Source of the DNA: Gemmatimonadota bacterium
GTDB lineage: Bacteria > Gemmatimonadota > Gemmatimonadetes > Longimicrobiales > Gaopeijiaceae
Reading direction: 5' to 3'
Assembly (NCBI GenBank): GCA_041390125.1
Contig: JAWKQN010000006.1
Location: forward strand, 186,001-250,000
DNA length: 64,000 nt
In this document: positions 51,574 through 60,476 of the stretch, piece by piece
How positions within the stretch are numbered: position 1 is the first letter of the stretch
Layout: each line of letters opens with the position of its first letter
Position numbers and translations under genes: made by a program
The notes under the pieces: model-generated
The model's input: only the letters and a program-made list of their open reading frames with translations
The model's database searches: none
What the model was told of the DNA's origin: nothing

Positions 51574-52716
51574 TCAGGTGGACCCGAAGGCTTCCTTGAC
51601 GCGCGACCAGAAGCCCTTGCCCTCGCCCCGCGCGGGCGGCGGGGACTCGACCTCGCGCAGGCGCTTGAACAGCGTCTCCTGTTCGCCCGTCAGCCGCTCC
51701 GGCGTCCACACGACCACGCGCACGAGCTGGTCGCCCTTGCCCCGCCCCTCGACGTGCGGCAGACCCATGCCACGCAGCCGCAGCACCTGTCCGGTCTGGA
51801 CGCCGGCCGGCACGGTCACGTGCACGGGCTCGTCCACGGTCGGGACCTCCACGTCCGCGCCGAGCGCCGCCTGGGCGAACGTCACGGTGAGCTCGTAGAG
51901 CAGGTCCGCGCCCTGACGCGCGAAGCGCGGATCCTCCTCCACCTCCAGCATCACGGCGATGTCCCCGCGCGGTCCGCCACGCGGGCCCGCGTTGCCCTGA
52001 CCGCGCAACGTGATGAAGTGCTCCGAGCTGACGCCGGCGGGCACCTGCACCTCGATCTCGCGCTCCACCCGTTCGCGACCGTCCCCGTGGCAACGCGCGC
52101 ACTGTTGCTCGATGATGCTGCCCTCGCCGCGGCAGGTCCGGCACACCGTCACGCTCACGAACTGTCCGAACACGCTGCGCTGCACCACGCGCTCCTCGCC
52201 GCTGCCGCCACACGTGGGGCAGCGCGTGGTGCCCTTCCCGTCCGCCGCGCCGGAGCCTCCGCACAAGCCGCAGGGGTCCAGCAACGCGACCCGCAGACGC
52301 TTGGTCACCCCGGTGGCGACCTCCGACAGGGTGAGCGGCAGGCGCAGTCGCACGGTCTGCCCGGCCGTGCTGCGCGGCCCGCGACGGGCGCGCCCCCCGA
52401 AGAGGTCCTCGAAGCCGCCGAAGCCCCCGAAGTCGCGCATGAAGACCTCGACGGCGTCGGCGAAGTCGAAGCCGCCCTGGGGGCCCCCGCCGCGACCCTT
52501 CACGCCTTCGACGCCGTAGCGGTCGTAACGGGCGCGCTTGTCGGGATCGCGCAGGATCTCGTAGGCCTCGGTGACCTGCTTGAAGGCTTCCTCGGACTCC
52601 TTGGAGCCCGCGTTGCGATCCGGATGGTATTCCAGCGCCTTCTTGCGATAGGCCTTCTTGATATCGTCGGCGGACGCGGTGCGCGTCACGCCCAGCAGCT
52701 CGTAGTAGTCGGTCAT
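51574..52716 (-). CDS. dnaJ: Chaperone protein DnaJ
   Basis: 380 residues from an ATG at 52716. J-domain: DYYELLGVTRTASADDIKKA, the HPD triad in LEYHPDRNAG, RYDRYG. A Gly/Phe-rich linker (GGFGGFEDLFGG) follows, then the zinc-finger domain with CGLCGGSG, CPTCGGSG, CRTCRGEG and CARCHGDG (four CxxCxGxG units). The C-terminal substrate-binding domains complete a type I (full-length) DnaJ. It stimulates DnaK's ATPase. grpE and dnaK, usually between hrcA and dnaJ, are absent. Confidence 0.96.
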   Translation of the reverse strand: MTDYYELLGVTRTASADDIKKAYRKKALEYHPDRNAGSKESEEAFKQVTEAYEILRDPDKRARYDRYGVEGVKGRGGGPQGGFDFADAVEVFMRDFGGFGGFEDLFGGRARRGPRSTAGQTVRLRLPLTLSEVATGVTKRLRVALLDPCGLCGGSGAADGKGTTRCPTCGGSGEERVVQRSVFGQFVSVTVCRTCRGEGSIIEQQCARCHGDGRERVEREIEVQVPAGVSSEHFITLRGQGNAGPRGGPRGDIAVMLEVEEDPRFARQGADLLYELTVTFAQAALGADVEVPTVDEPVHVTVPAGVQTGQVLRLRGMGLPHVEGRGKGDQLVRVVVWTPERLTGEQETLFKRLREVESPPPARGEGKGFWSRVKEAFGST

Positions 52717-52750
52717 GGATCCTGCCGGCACCGCATGGGGTGGGGCCGGC

Positions 52751-53836
52751 TCAAACGGTGAGGACCCGGCTGATGAGCGAGGAGGTGTAGTCGACGATCG
52801 CGATCACCTTCTCGTAGGGCATCCGGGTCGGGCCGATCACGCCGAGCACGCCTTTCAGATTCCCGGCGCGGTATTCGGCGGTGACCAGCGTGAAGTCGTT
52901 CAGCTCCAGCGACGCATGCTCACGCCCGATGGTGACGGTCAGACCCGAGCCCACCACCCGCTCGGAGAGCACGTCGGCGAGCAGCTCCCGTTTCTCGGTG
53001 AGCTCGATCAGGTTCTTGAGGCTCTCGCCGCTGTTGAATTCGGGCTGCTCGGCCAGGACGGACGTCTGGCCCAGGTGCACCGAACCGTCGGCGGTGCCAC
53101 CGAGCGAGAACAGCTCCGTGCCGGACTGCATGAAGATGTTGATGAGCTCCTCGGCGGCCGGGTCGTCCTCGACACTCCCCCGCAGCCGCTCCGCCAGCGT
53201 CTCGCGGATCTGGCGCAGCGTGAGTCCGGCGAGGCGCTCGTTGAGGATCAGGGTCAGCGTGACCAGCGTGTCGGCGGGCACCTCGATGGTGAGGTCCACG
53301 TAGACGGTGCGCACGAGCCCGCCCTTGATGCTGGCCACCAGCAGGACCTTGCGGGTCGAGACCTGCACCAGGTCGAGCTTCTCCAGCACCGCCTCCTCGA
53401 TGGACGGTGCGATGGCGACGCCCAGCTCCCGCGTGATGAGGCTGAGCGCGCGGGTCGCCATCCGCACGAGGGACTCGATCCCGGTGGCGCCGCTCCCCAG
53501 CTCCGCCTGCAGACGCTCGCGCTCGGTGACCGTCAGCGTGGCCGGGCGCATGATCTGGTCGACGAAGTAGCGATAGGCGCGATCGGTCGGGACCCGCCCG
53601 GCCGACGTGTGCGGGTGGTAGAGGTACCCCTTCTCCTCGAGGTCCGACATGGTGTTGCGGATGGTCGCGGCGGAGACACCCAACTCGAACCCGCGCGCGA
53701 GCGTGCGGCTCCCCGCAGGCTCGGCCGTGCTCACGTAGGTGCGCACGACGGCCTCGAGCACGCCTCGCTCCCGCTCGGTCAGCGGGTCGGGTCCGTTCGG
53801 CGGTGTGCGTCGTTCATCCGACATCGGTCGATCCAT
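52751..53836 (-). CDS. hrcA: Heat-inducible transcription repressor HrcA
   Basis: 361 residues; ATG at 53836, with a second ATG at 53824 possible. N-terminal winged helix: LTERERGVLEAVVRTYVSTA, GSRTLARGFELGVSAATIRN, MSDLEEKGYLYHPHTSAGRV, PTDRAYRYFVD. The remainder is the GAF-like dimerisation domain, ending ANIGPTRMPYEKVIAIV-like (VIGPTRMPYEKVIAIVDYTS). HrcA represses chaperone operons at CIRCE elements when GroEL is free. I see no CIRCE (TTAGCACTC-type) sequence anywhere upstream here. Overlaps hemW by 23 bp. Confidence 0.94.
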   Translation of the reverse strand: MDRPMSDERRTPPNGPDPLTERERGVLEAVVRTYVSTAEPAGSRTLARGFELGVSAATIRNTMSDLEEKGYLYHPHTSAGRVPTDRAYRYFVDQIMRPATLTVTERERLQAELGSGATGIESLVRMATRALSLITRELGVAIAPSIEEAVLEKLDLVQVSTRKVLLVASIKGGLVRTVYVDLTIEVPADTLVTLTLILNERLAGLTLRQIRETLAERLRGSVEDDPAAEELINIFMQSGTELFSLGGTADGSVHLGQTSVLAEQPEFNSGESLKNLIELTEKRELLADVLSERVVGSGLTVTIGREHASLELNDFTLVTAEYRAGNLKGVLGVIGPTRMPYEKVIAIVDYTSSLISRVLTV

Positions 53837-54995
53837 CCCTGGGCTCGGCAGCGGGAGCCGGGTCCCGGTCCAGGGCCCGATCCAGCTCGACGGCGAGCTC
53901 GTCCAGCAGCAACCATCCGGTGGGCGTCAGGCGCACGCGGTCGCCGGCCGCTTCCGCCAGGCCCCGTCGCATCCACCCGTCCATGATATCCCGGGCCGGA
54001 CCCGGTCGTACCGGCGCCGCAATGCCTTCCCGGGTCCGCAGCGTCAGCCAGATCCGTTCCAGGCGCGCCTCGGCGGGCGCCACGGTCTCGGCTTCCTCCA
54101 CCGGCACGGCCCCGCTCCGGACGCGCTCCCTGTATTCCAGCCAGTCCCTGAGGTTCCAGCGCCGCAACGGGGGCTGATGGCTGTGGGCTCCGTTGCCGAG
54201 CCCGAGGTACGGGCGCCCATCCCAATACACCTGGTTGTGGCGCGAGCGCCGCCCCGGGCGGGCGAAGTTGGACACCTCGTAGTGCTCGAACCCGGCCTCC
54301 CGCAGCCGTTCGGCGGCCTCCAGGAACTCCTCCTGGTAGCGTGTCTCGTCGACCGGGTCCTCCCGCCCCTCCGCGACCGCCCGGCCGAGCGGCGTGCGGG
54401 CCTCCACGCCCAGGCCGTAGAGGCTCACGTGATCGGGCTCGAGGGCCAGGGCGCGCTCCAGGTCCGCCGACCAGTCCCGCTCGACCCGGGCGGGAAGGGC
54501 GAAGATCAGGTCCACGCTCAGGTTGTCGAAGCCCGCGTCGCGGGCGGCGTGCAGCGCGGCGGCCGGTCCCTCCGGGCCGTGCAGGCGGCCCATCCAGCGC
54601 AGCGCCGCGGGGGAGAAGGTCTGCACGCCGAAGCTCAGCCGATCCACACCCAGGCGACGCCACCCCTCCGCGACCGCGCGATCGAAGCTCTCCGGGTTGG
54701 CCTCCACCGTCCACTCCAGGTCGGGAGCGCGCTCCACGTCGGCGAACACACGCGCGACGCCCTGCATCCCCTCCACCCCCAGCAGGGAGGGCGTGCCCCC
54801 TCCGACGTAGAGGGTGTCGAGCCGGTCCACCGGGAAGAGGCCTTCGGTCCGCACGGCCTCCCACTCCCGACCGAGCGCGTCCACCCAGAACGCCGGATCG
54901 GGTCGCGCATCCACATGCACGGCGAAGTCGCAATACACGCAGCGCCGCGCGCAGAACGGTGCGTGGACGTAGAGCGAGCGGACCGGGGGCGCCAC
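53814..54995 (-). CDS. hemW: Heme chaperone HemW (radical SAM, coproporphyrinogen oxidase-like)
   Basis: 393 residues, GTG start. Radical-SAM cluster motif FCARRCVYCDF (CxxxCxxC). DTLYVGGGTPSLLGVEG, FSFGVQTFSPAALRWMGR-type (RLSFGVQTFSPAALRWMGRL), VDLIFALP, and the HemW-specific RHNQVYWDGRPYLGLGNGAH (HNxxYW heme-binding motif) are present. The C-terminus has the usual winged-helix extension (GWMRRGLAEAAGDRVRLTPT). HemW delivers heme to acceptors and is not a true oxidase. The hemW-hrcA order is common. Confidence 0.93.
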   Translation of the reverse strand: MAPPVRSLYVHAPFCARRCVYCDFAVHVDARPDPAFWVDALGREWEAVRTEGLFPVDRLDTLYVGGGTPSLLGVEGMQGVARVFADVERAPDLEWTVEANPESFDRAVAEGWRRLGVDRLSFGVQTFSPAALRWMGRLHGPEGPAAALHAARDAGFDNLSVDLIFALPARVERDWSADLERALALEPDHVSLYGLGVEARTPLGRAVAEGREDPVDETRYQEEFLEAAERLREAGFEHYEVSNFARPGRRSRHNQVYWDGRPYLGLGNGAHSHQPPLRRWNLRDWLEYRERVRSGAVPVEEAETVAPAEARLERIWLTLRTREGIAAPVRPGPARDIMDGWMRRGLAEAAGDRVRLTPTGWLLLDELAVELDRALDRDPAPAAEPRDGSTDVG

Positions 54996-55004
54996 GCCGT
55001 CGCC

Positions 55005-56072
55005 TCAGTCCTCGACGCGCACGTAGCGGTCGCCCGCCGTGCGCGTGACGAATCCCTGCAGCTCCAGCTCGGTCAGGGCACGCGCCACCAGGCCGGCGTC
55101 GAGACGTGTGTGGGCGACGAGCGCGTTCGGATCGATGCCCCGCCCCAGCGCCTCCCATACCGCGCGCGCCGGACCTTCGCCCGGGGCGCGGGCCGGGCCC
55201 GGAGTGGACACGGCGCAGGGAATCAGCAGGCCCAGGTCCTCCAGGAAGCCCTCGCCGCCCACCACCACGTGGGCGCCTTCGCGCAGCAGCTGGTTGCACG
55301 CGGCCGACCGGGCGCTGTCGATGGGTCCGGGTACGGCGTACACCGCCCGCCCCAGGTCGAGCGCGTGGTCCACCGTGATGAGGGAGCCGCTCCCCTTCCC
55401 CGCCTCCACGACCACCACCGCGCTCGCGAGTGCGGCCACGATGCGGTTCCGTCGCGGGAAATGATGAGCCAGCGGCGGCGTGCCGGGCACGAACTCGGTG
55501 ACGATCAGGCCTTCCGCGGCGATCCGTTCGCGCAGGATGCGATGCCGCCGTGGATAGTCCACGTCCAGACCGGCTCCCAACACCGCGATGGTGCTCGCCT
55601 CGGTCGCGAGGGCCCCACCGTGCGCGGCGCCGTCGATGCCGAGCGCCAGACCCGAGATGACGGTCACACCGGCGCGCGCCACGCGGGCGGCGAGGCGCTC
55701 CGCGTGGCGCAGCCCGTACTCGGACGCGTTGCGCGCCCCCACGAATGCGACGGCCGGGCGCTCCAGCAGGGCCGTCCGCCCGCGGACGAAGAGCACCGGG
55801 GGAGGATCGTGCAGGTCGGAGAGGCGAGCGGGCCATCCAGGTGCCCCGTAGGCCAGCACGCCGGTGCCCGACCCGTCCAGGCGGGTCAGCAGCGCGCGCG
55901 CCTCCCGCAGCGTCGCCGCGCCCACCGGGGCGACCCCTTCCCCTCCCCGGCGCGCCACGGCCTCCGCGCTGCCCCGCTCGCGCAGCGCCCGCCCCAGCGC
56001 GCGCCCGCCGGAGGGGTGGGCCAGCGCGAGCGCCACGCCCGCGACCGCGCCGGGGGAGATCAGGGCATCCAT
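55005..56072 (-). CDS. dprA: DNA processing protein DprA (Smf)
   Basis: 355 residues from an ATG overlapping the obg end by 13 bp. The central Rossmann-like domain has VAFVGARNASEYGLRHAERL, VTVISGLALGIDGAAHGGAL, TIAVLGAGLDVDYPRRHRIL, GLIVTEFVPGTPPLAHHFPR, RNRIVAALASAVVVVEAGKGSGSL, and AVPGPIDSARSAACNQLLREGA. The C-terminal winged helix is DPNALVAHTRLDAGLVARAL-TELELQGFV in two parts. DprA loads RecA on incoming single-stranded DNA during natural transformation. The competence machinery is not in this window. Confidence 0.94.
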   Translation of the reverse strand: MDALISPGAVAGVALALAHPSGGRALGRALRERGSAEAVARRGGEGVAPVGAATLREARALLTRLDGSGTGVLAYGAPGWPARLSDLHDPPPVLFVRGRTALLERPAVAFVGARNASEYGLRHAERLAARVARAGVTVISGLALGIDGAAHGGALATEASTIAVLGAGLDVDYPRRHRILRERIAAEGLIVTEFVPGTPPLAHHFPRRNRIVAALASAVVVVEAGKGSGSLITVDHALDLGRAVYAVPGPIDSARSAACNQLLREGAHVVVGGEGFLEDLGLLIPCAVSTPGPARAPGEGPARAVWEALGRGIDPNALVAHTRLDAGLVARALTELELQGFVTRTAGDRYVRVED

Positions 56073-57079
56073 TCGCCGTCGTCGGGGTCGGGCTCGGGAG
56101 CCGCCGCCTCGGCGTGCTGCCACAACGCCTCCAGCAGCTCGCGCAGGCCCCGGCCCGCGACCGCCGAGATGGCGTGCCGGCCCCACGCGTCCGGCGCGTG
56201 CACGGCGGGAAGCGGGTCGTCCGGCCCGAGCACGTCCGTCTTGGTGAGCACCACACAGTGGGGCCGGTCGGCGAGCTCGGGGGCATAGGACGCCAGCTCG
56301 GCGCGCAGCCCCTCGTAGGTGGCCTGCGGATCGGGATCGTCCACCGGGACCAACAGCGCCAGCGTGCGCGTGCGCTCGATGTGGCGCAGGAACTGGTGCC
56401 CCAGGCCCCGCCCCTCGTGCGCGCCTTCGATGATCCCGGGGATGTCGGCCACCACGAACGTGCGATACCCCGGCAGCGAGACCACGCCCAGGTTCGGTTG
56501 CAGCGTGGTGAACGGGTAGTCGGCGATGCGCGGACGCGCGGCCGAGATGGCGGCCAGGAGGGTCGACTTGCCGGCATTGGGTTGGCCCACCAGCCCGACG
56601 TCGGCGATCAGCTTGAGCTCGAGCTCCAGCCGCCGCTCCTCGCCCTCGGCGCCCGGCTCCCAGCGGCGCGGTGCCTGGTTGGTGGAGGTGGCGAAGCGGG
56701 CGTTGCCCCGCCCGCCGCGCCCGCCCCTGGCCACCACGAGGCGCTGCCCGGGCTCGAGCAGCTCTCCGAGGAGCTCGCCGGTGTCGGCGTCGCGCACGAG
56801 CGTTCCGGGAGGCACCGGGATCTCCACCGAAGCCCCGGCGGCCCCGGTGCGGTTGCTGCCCTCCCCGTGCCCGCCGCGCTCCGCGCGATACTGCTGCTTG
56901 TAGCGCAGGTCGAGGAGCGTGCCGAGCTGCGGATCGGCGACCAGGGTCACGTCGCCCCCCGGACCGCCATCCCCACCGGCCGGACCGCCCCGCGGGACCC
57001 CGCTCTCGCGCCGGAAGGCGTCCGAGCCGGACCCGCCCGTCCCGGCGATGACCGTCACCACGGCCCGATCTACGAACAC
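56060..57079 (-). CDS. obg: GTPase Obg/CgtA
   Basis: 339 residues from a GTG with a strong GGGAGGAGGG ribosome-binding site five bases upstream. The glycine-rich Obg domain fills the first ~155 residues (GGSGSDAFRRESGVPRGGPA, GGDGGPGGDVTL, VARGGRGGRGNARFATSTNQ). The G domain follows: G1 GLVGQPNAGKSTLL, DIPGIIEGAHEGRGLGHQFL (G3), TKTD (G4). The C-terminal end is short with no TGS-type domain. Obg acts in 50S ribosome maturation and stringent control. The upstream CMD-family stop overlaps it by 10 bp. Confidence 0.95.
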   Translation of the reverse strand: MFVDRAVVTVIAGTGGSGSDAFRRESGVPRGGPAGGDGGPGGDVTLVADPQLGTLLDLRYKQQYRAERGGHGEGSNRTGAAGASVEIPVPPGTLVRDADTGELLGELLEPGQRLVVARGGRGGRGNARFATSTNQAPRRWEPGAEGEERRLELELKLIADVGLVGQPNAGKSTLLAAISAARPRIADYPFTTLQPNLGVVSLPGYRTFVVADIPGIIEGAHEGRGLGHQFLRHIERTRTLALLVPVDDPDPQATYEGLRAELASYAPELADRPHCVVLTKTDVLGPDDPLPAVHAPDAWGRHAISAVAGRGLRELLEALWQHAEAAAPEPDPDDGEWMP

Positions 57080-57726
57080 GACGTCCCTCCTCCCTGGTCG
57101 ACTCCCACACCTGGTGGGGGGAGCGCGCTCGCGCTGCACACGCGCGCCCATATGCGGTCCGCCGCGTCCGCGTGCGCAGGCGCCTCCGCCCGTGCCGCGG
57201 CGAGCGCGGACGTCACGCGCCCGGGCGCGGCCCCCACCCGCAGCGCACCGCGGAGGTGCGAGTGCAACTGGGGCTCGGCCCCCTGCGCGGCGAGCAACGC
57301 CACGTTGGCGAGCTCGCGCTCGACCAGGGACAGCCCCGGCCGCCCCAGCACCTTTCCGTATCCGTCGGTCACCATCCAGCGATCCAGGTCGGGGTGCAGC
57401 GCACGCACGTTCTCGCGGAGCTTTGCGTAGTACGGACCGTAGACGCGCGCGCACACGTGCTCGCCGCGCGCCGGCCAGTCGGCCGCATCCGCCTCCGGAC
57501 CCGCGGGCGGCTCCGGGCACAGCCGCCGCCAACGCGCGAACGCATCGAGGACGCGAGGATACCCGCAGAACAGGTGCGCCTGCAGGAGCAACTCCTCCAC
57601 CGCGACGGCGGGCGCGACGTGCGCGGCGCGCTCGAGCGCGCTGTCCACGCCCGTGCCCCCGGGAGCCCCCAGCGCGGCTGCCAGGCGCAGGAGCGCCGCC
57701 TCCGCGGCGTCAGACGGCGACGCCAC
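57070..57726 (-). CDS. Carboxymuconolactone decarboxylase (CMD/AhpD-like) family protein
   Basis: 218 residues from a GTG overlapping the asparaginase stop. The region DLDRWMVTDGYGKVLGRPGL, SLVERELANVALLAAQGAEP and LHSHLRGALRVGA is the CMD core. The family's redox CxxC or substrate residues are not evident; Arg/His are present but no CxxC in the second core. The first half (VEELLLQAHLFCGYPRVLDAF) looks like a second, diverged CMD unit, so the protein may be a duplicated fold. Role unknown. Confidence 0.7.
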   Translation of the reverse strand: MASPSDAAEAALLRLAAALGAPGGTGVDSALERAAHVAPAVAVEELLLQAHLFCGYPRVLDAFARWRRLCPEPPAGPEADAADWPARGEHVCARVYGPYYAKLRENVRALHPDLDRWMVTDGYGKVLGRPGLSLVERELANVALLAAQGAEPQLHSHLRGALRVGAAPGRVTSALAAARAEAPAHADAADRIWARVCSASALPPPGVGVDQGGGTSCS

Positions 57727-58714
57727 GGCCTCGTACGCGCAGCGCCGGCTCCACCCGGCCCACCACCTCACCGCGCGTATCGTGCACGGGCGGATGGGCC
57801 CAGCCCTCCAGCGCGCTGCGGTCGTCCTCCGACAGGAGGCCGACCGCGTCCAGCACGGCCAGCAACGCGACCCCTGCGGCCCGCCAGCCCCCGTCCTCGA
57901 CCTTGAGGCCGATCCCCAGGCCCTCTGCCGGAGCGCCGGCGCCGTAGACGCCTTCGGCCCCGACCTTCGCGAACAGGCGGCCCTCCGTCTGCGCCATCAG
58001 GTCGGTGCACAACCGACCCTCGCCCGCGACCGCCCACGGGTGCGTGGTCATGGCGTCGACGATCCGGCGGGCGCTCCCGCCCTGGCGGGCCTGGGCGGCG
58101 AAGCGCGCATAGGCCGCGGCCATGTCGCGCACGGGCAGGGCAAAGCAGGATACGCCGCACCCGTCCACGGCCACCGGGATGTCGGCGGCCGGGCGGGCGC
58201 TCCACCGGGCGACCTCCGTCCGCATGCGCCGTTGCACGGGGTGCTCGGCACCCGCGTATCCGCTCGGATCCCATCCGTGGTGAAGGGCCAACGCCAGCAT
58301 CCCCGTGTGCTTGCCGGAGCAGTTGTTGTGGATCCTGCCGGGCGCTCGGCCGGACCGCACCAGCGCCTCCGCGGAGGGGCCATGCATCGGCGGATGGGCG
58401 CCGCATTCCAGCGCGTCCGCCGACAGGCCCAACCGGTCCAACATGCCCTGCACCAGCGCCACGTGCCGCGGCTCCGCCCCATGGGACGCGCAGCAGATCG
58501 CCAACTCGGCCGCCGTGAACCCGAACCGGTCGGCCACGCCGTCCTCGACGAGCGGCAGCGCCTGCAGGGGCTTGGCGGACGAGCGGAAGAAGGTCACGCG
58601 GTCCGGATCCCCGACGCTCGCGACGGTGCGGCCATGGGCATCGACCACGGCAGCGTGGACCGCGTGGCTCGACTCCTCGACCGCGCCGCGCAGGACGGCG
58701 ATGCGGTCCTTCAC
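57710..58714 (-). CDS. Asparaginase, type II Rhizobium/PF06089 family
   Basis: 334 residues, GTG start. Motifs: VTFFRSSAKPLQALPLVEDG, AICCASHGAEPRHVALVQGM, GAHPPMHG, NNCSGKHTGMLALALHHGWD, DGCGVSCFALPVRDMAAAYA, MTTHPWAVAGEGRLCTDLMA. These are the signatures of the Rhizobium-type L-asparaginase, a serine-lysine enzyme unrelated to the E. coli asparaginases. It hydrolyses asparagine to aspartate. No signal peptide. 118 bp separate it from ctpA. Confidence 0.88.
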   Translation of the reverse strand: MKDRIAVLRGAVEESSHAVHAAVVDAHGRTVASVGDPDRVTFFRSSAKPLQALPLVEDGVADRFGFTAAELAICCASHGAEPRHVALVQGMLDRLGLSADALECGAHPPMHGPSAEALVRSGRAPGRIHNNCSGKHTGMLALALHHGWDPSGYAGAEHPVQRRMRTEVARWSARPAADIPVAVDGCGVSCFALPVRDMAAAYARFAAQARQGGSARRIVDAMTTHPWAVAGEGRLCTDLMAQTEGRLFAKVGAEGVYGAGAPAEGLGIGLKVEDGGWRAAGVALLAVLDAVGLLSEDDRSALEGWAHPPVHDTRGEVVGRVEPALRVRGRGVAV

Positions 58715-58832
58715 CGGTGCGGCGCCGCTTCCGTCTTTGCGGTCGGCCCCGACGAGGACCGCCGGGCCGGCAGCCTCTTCGACGCGGACGATCGCCCCGG
58801 GGCCGGGGCGCGGACAGGGCGCGGCGGGACGC

Positions 58833-60476
58833 TCACGAGCCGGCGCCCGCGGGAGCGGGTGCAGGAGCAGCCGCGTCGGTCACCAGGGCGCGGGCGTCGT
58901 CCCCGGCTGCCCGCAGCCGCTCGAGCGCCGCCTGGAGCGCCTGGTCGCTGCCGGCCTGCACCAGGAACTGCTGCAGCTCGCCCGAGCCCTGCAGCGCCAA
59001 CTCCTGGCGCAGGCTGTTGCGCAGGTAGGGCTCGGCGGCCTCCCAGACGGCCTCGTCCGCCTCGACGCCCCGCTCCTCGAGCGCCCGTCGCAGATCCGAC
59101 ATGAGCGCGGGGGTGACCTCGGGAAGCGGCCGGCCACTCTCGGCGGCGCCTCCGACCCGGCGCACCACGAAGTCGAAGAGCGCCTGGTTGAGCGCCCCTC
59201 CACTCTCGTAGAGCGCGTAGACCGCCTCCTGGGCCGCGGTGTCGAGCGTGTCGGGGCGGACCGTCAGGTCGGGCGTGATGCCCCCTCCACCCATGAGCGT
59301 GCGACCGCCCCGGGACGTGAAGGTGGGCAGGTCCTCGACCTCCCCCCGCGGCACGAGCTGCCCGAACGGGGAGAGGGCGCCGGAGGCGAGCGCGGCCCGT
59401 TGCTCCTCGCGCTCCTTCTGGATGGACCGGCCCACGGGCGTATACCAGCGCGCGGTCGTGAGCTTCAGCACGTCACCGCCCGTCAGCGGGAAGAGCGTCT
59501 GCACCGACCCCTTCCCGAACGTCCGGAAGCCGACCAGCAGCGCGCGATCGTGGTCCTGCAGCGCACCGGCGACGATCTCGGAAGCGGAAGCGGAGCGCTC
59601 GTCCACGAGGATGGCCACCGGAAGCGCCGGGTAGCGGGGGCCGCTCCCCCGGGCCCGATAGGTCTCGGACTGGTGGGCGGCGCGACCGCGGGTCTCGACG
59701 ATGTCCACGCTGGCGGGCAGGAAGAGCTCGGAGATGGCGATGCCCGCATCCAGCACGCCGCCCGGGTTGCCGCGCAGGTCGAGCACGATGCCGTGCGCGC
59801 CCTCCGACTGCAGCGAATCGATCGCTGCGATGACCTCGTCGGTCGAGGTCTCCGAGAACACCTGCAGCGGGACGTAGCCGACATTGCCCTCCAGCAGGAC
59901 GTGGAAGGGCACCGACTTCACCTCCACACGCGCACGGCGCACGGTGAACGTGAGCCGCCCGTCGACGCCGGGCCGCTCGATGGTCAGCTCCACCTCGGTG
60001 CCGGGCTGGCCGCGCAGGCGCTCCACGGCGAGGTCGGTGCCGCCCTCCCCGATCTCCTCGCCATCCACCTCCAGGATGCGGTCCCCGGCCCGGATGCCGG
60101 CACGCGCGCCCGGCGTGCCGGGGATCGGGTTCATGACCGTCACGTACCCGTCCCGGTCCAGCACCTCCAGCCCGACGCCGCCATACTCGCCTCCGGTGCG
60201 GATGGCGAAGTTCTCGTAGTCGTCACGCTGGAGGAACGAGCTGTTGGGATCGTCCAGGGAGGAGAGGAGCCCCTCGATGGCCGCGTCGTAGAGCTGCTCC
60301 TGGTCGACCTGGTCCACGTAGTTGTCGGAGACGAGGTCGGCCACCTGGTCGAAGAGCCGGCCGCGCAGGAAGCCCGCCCGCCCCAGGTCGGCGCCCTGCT
60401 GGAAGAACCAGCCGCCGGTGACCATCGCGATGGCGAGCACCAGCATGGGCCCGCCGATCGATCCGTTCCGCTTCAT
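58833..60476 (-). CDS. ctpA: S41-family C-terminal processing peptidase
   Basis: 547 residues. An N-terminal hydrophobic segment (GGPMLVLAIAMVTGGWFF) acts as a signal or anchor. The PDZ domain is residues ~90-175 (GVGLEVLDRDGYVTVMNPIP, GIRAGDRILEVDG). The S41 domain has the catalytic Ser in DERSASASEIVAGAL and the Lys in TFGKGSVQTLFPL. About 130 residues of Ala/Gln-rich helix end the protein. It is a periplasmic or exported tail-specific protease that may process envelope proteins. The end overlaps nothing; its start overlaps the tmk stop by 4 bp. Confidence 0.93.
   Translation of the reverse strand: MKRNGSIGGPMLVLAIAMVTGGWFFQQGADLGRAGFLRGRLFDQVADLVSDNYVDQVDQEQLYDAAIEGLLSSLDDPNSSFLQRDDYENFAIRTGGEYGGVGLEVLDRDGYVTVMNPIPGTPGARAGIRAGDRILEVDGEEIGEGGTDLAVERLRGQPGTEVELTIERPGVDGRLTFTVRRARVEVKSVPFHVLLEGNVGYVPLQVFSETSTDEVIAAIDSLQSEGAHGIVLDLRGNPGGVLDAGIAISELFLPASVDIVETRGRAAHQSETYRARGSGPRYPALPVAILVDERSASASEIVAGALQDHDRALLVGFRTFGKGSVQTLFPLTGGDVLKLTTARWYTPVGRSIQKEREEQRAALASGALSPFGQLVPRGEVEDLPTFTSRGGRTLMGGGGITPDLTVRPDTLDTAAQEAVYALYESGGALNQALFDFVVRRVGGAAESGRPLPEVTPALMSDLRRALEERGVEADEAVWEAAEPYLRNSLRQELALQGSGELQQFLVQAGSDQALQAALERLRAAGDDARALVTDAAAPAPAPAGAGS

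Noticed and set aside
52717..54995. CIRCE element for HrcA
   Set aside because: No TTAGCACTC-N9-GAGTGCTAA-like sequence found by eye in this region.
53739..56288. An 849-codon plus-strand open frame
   Set aside because: Antisense of hrcA, hemW, dprA and part of obg; no protein motifs.
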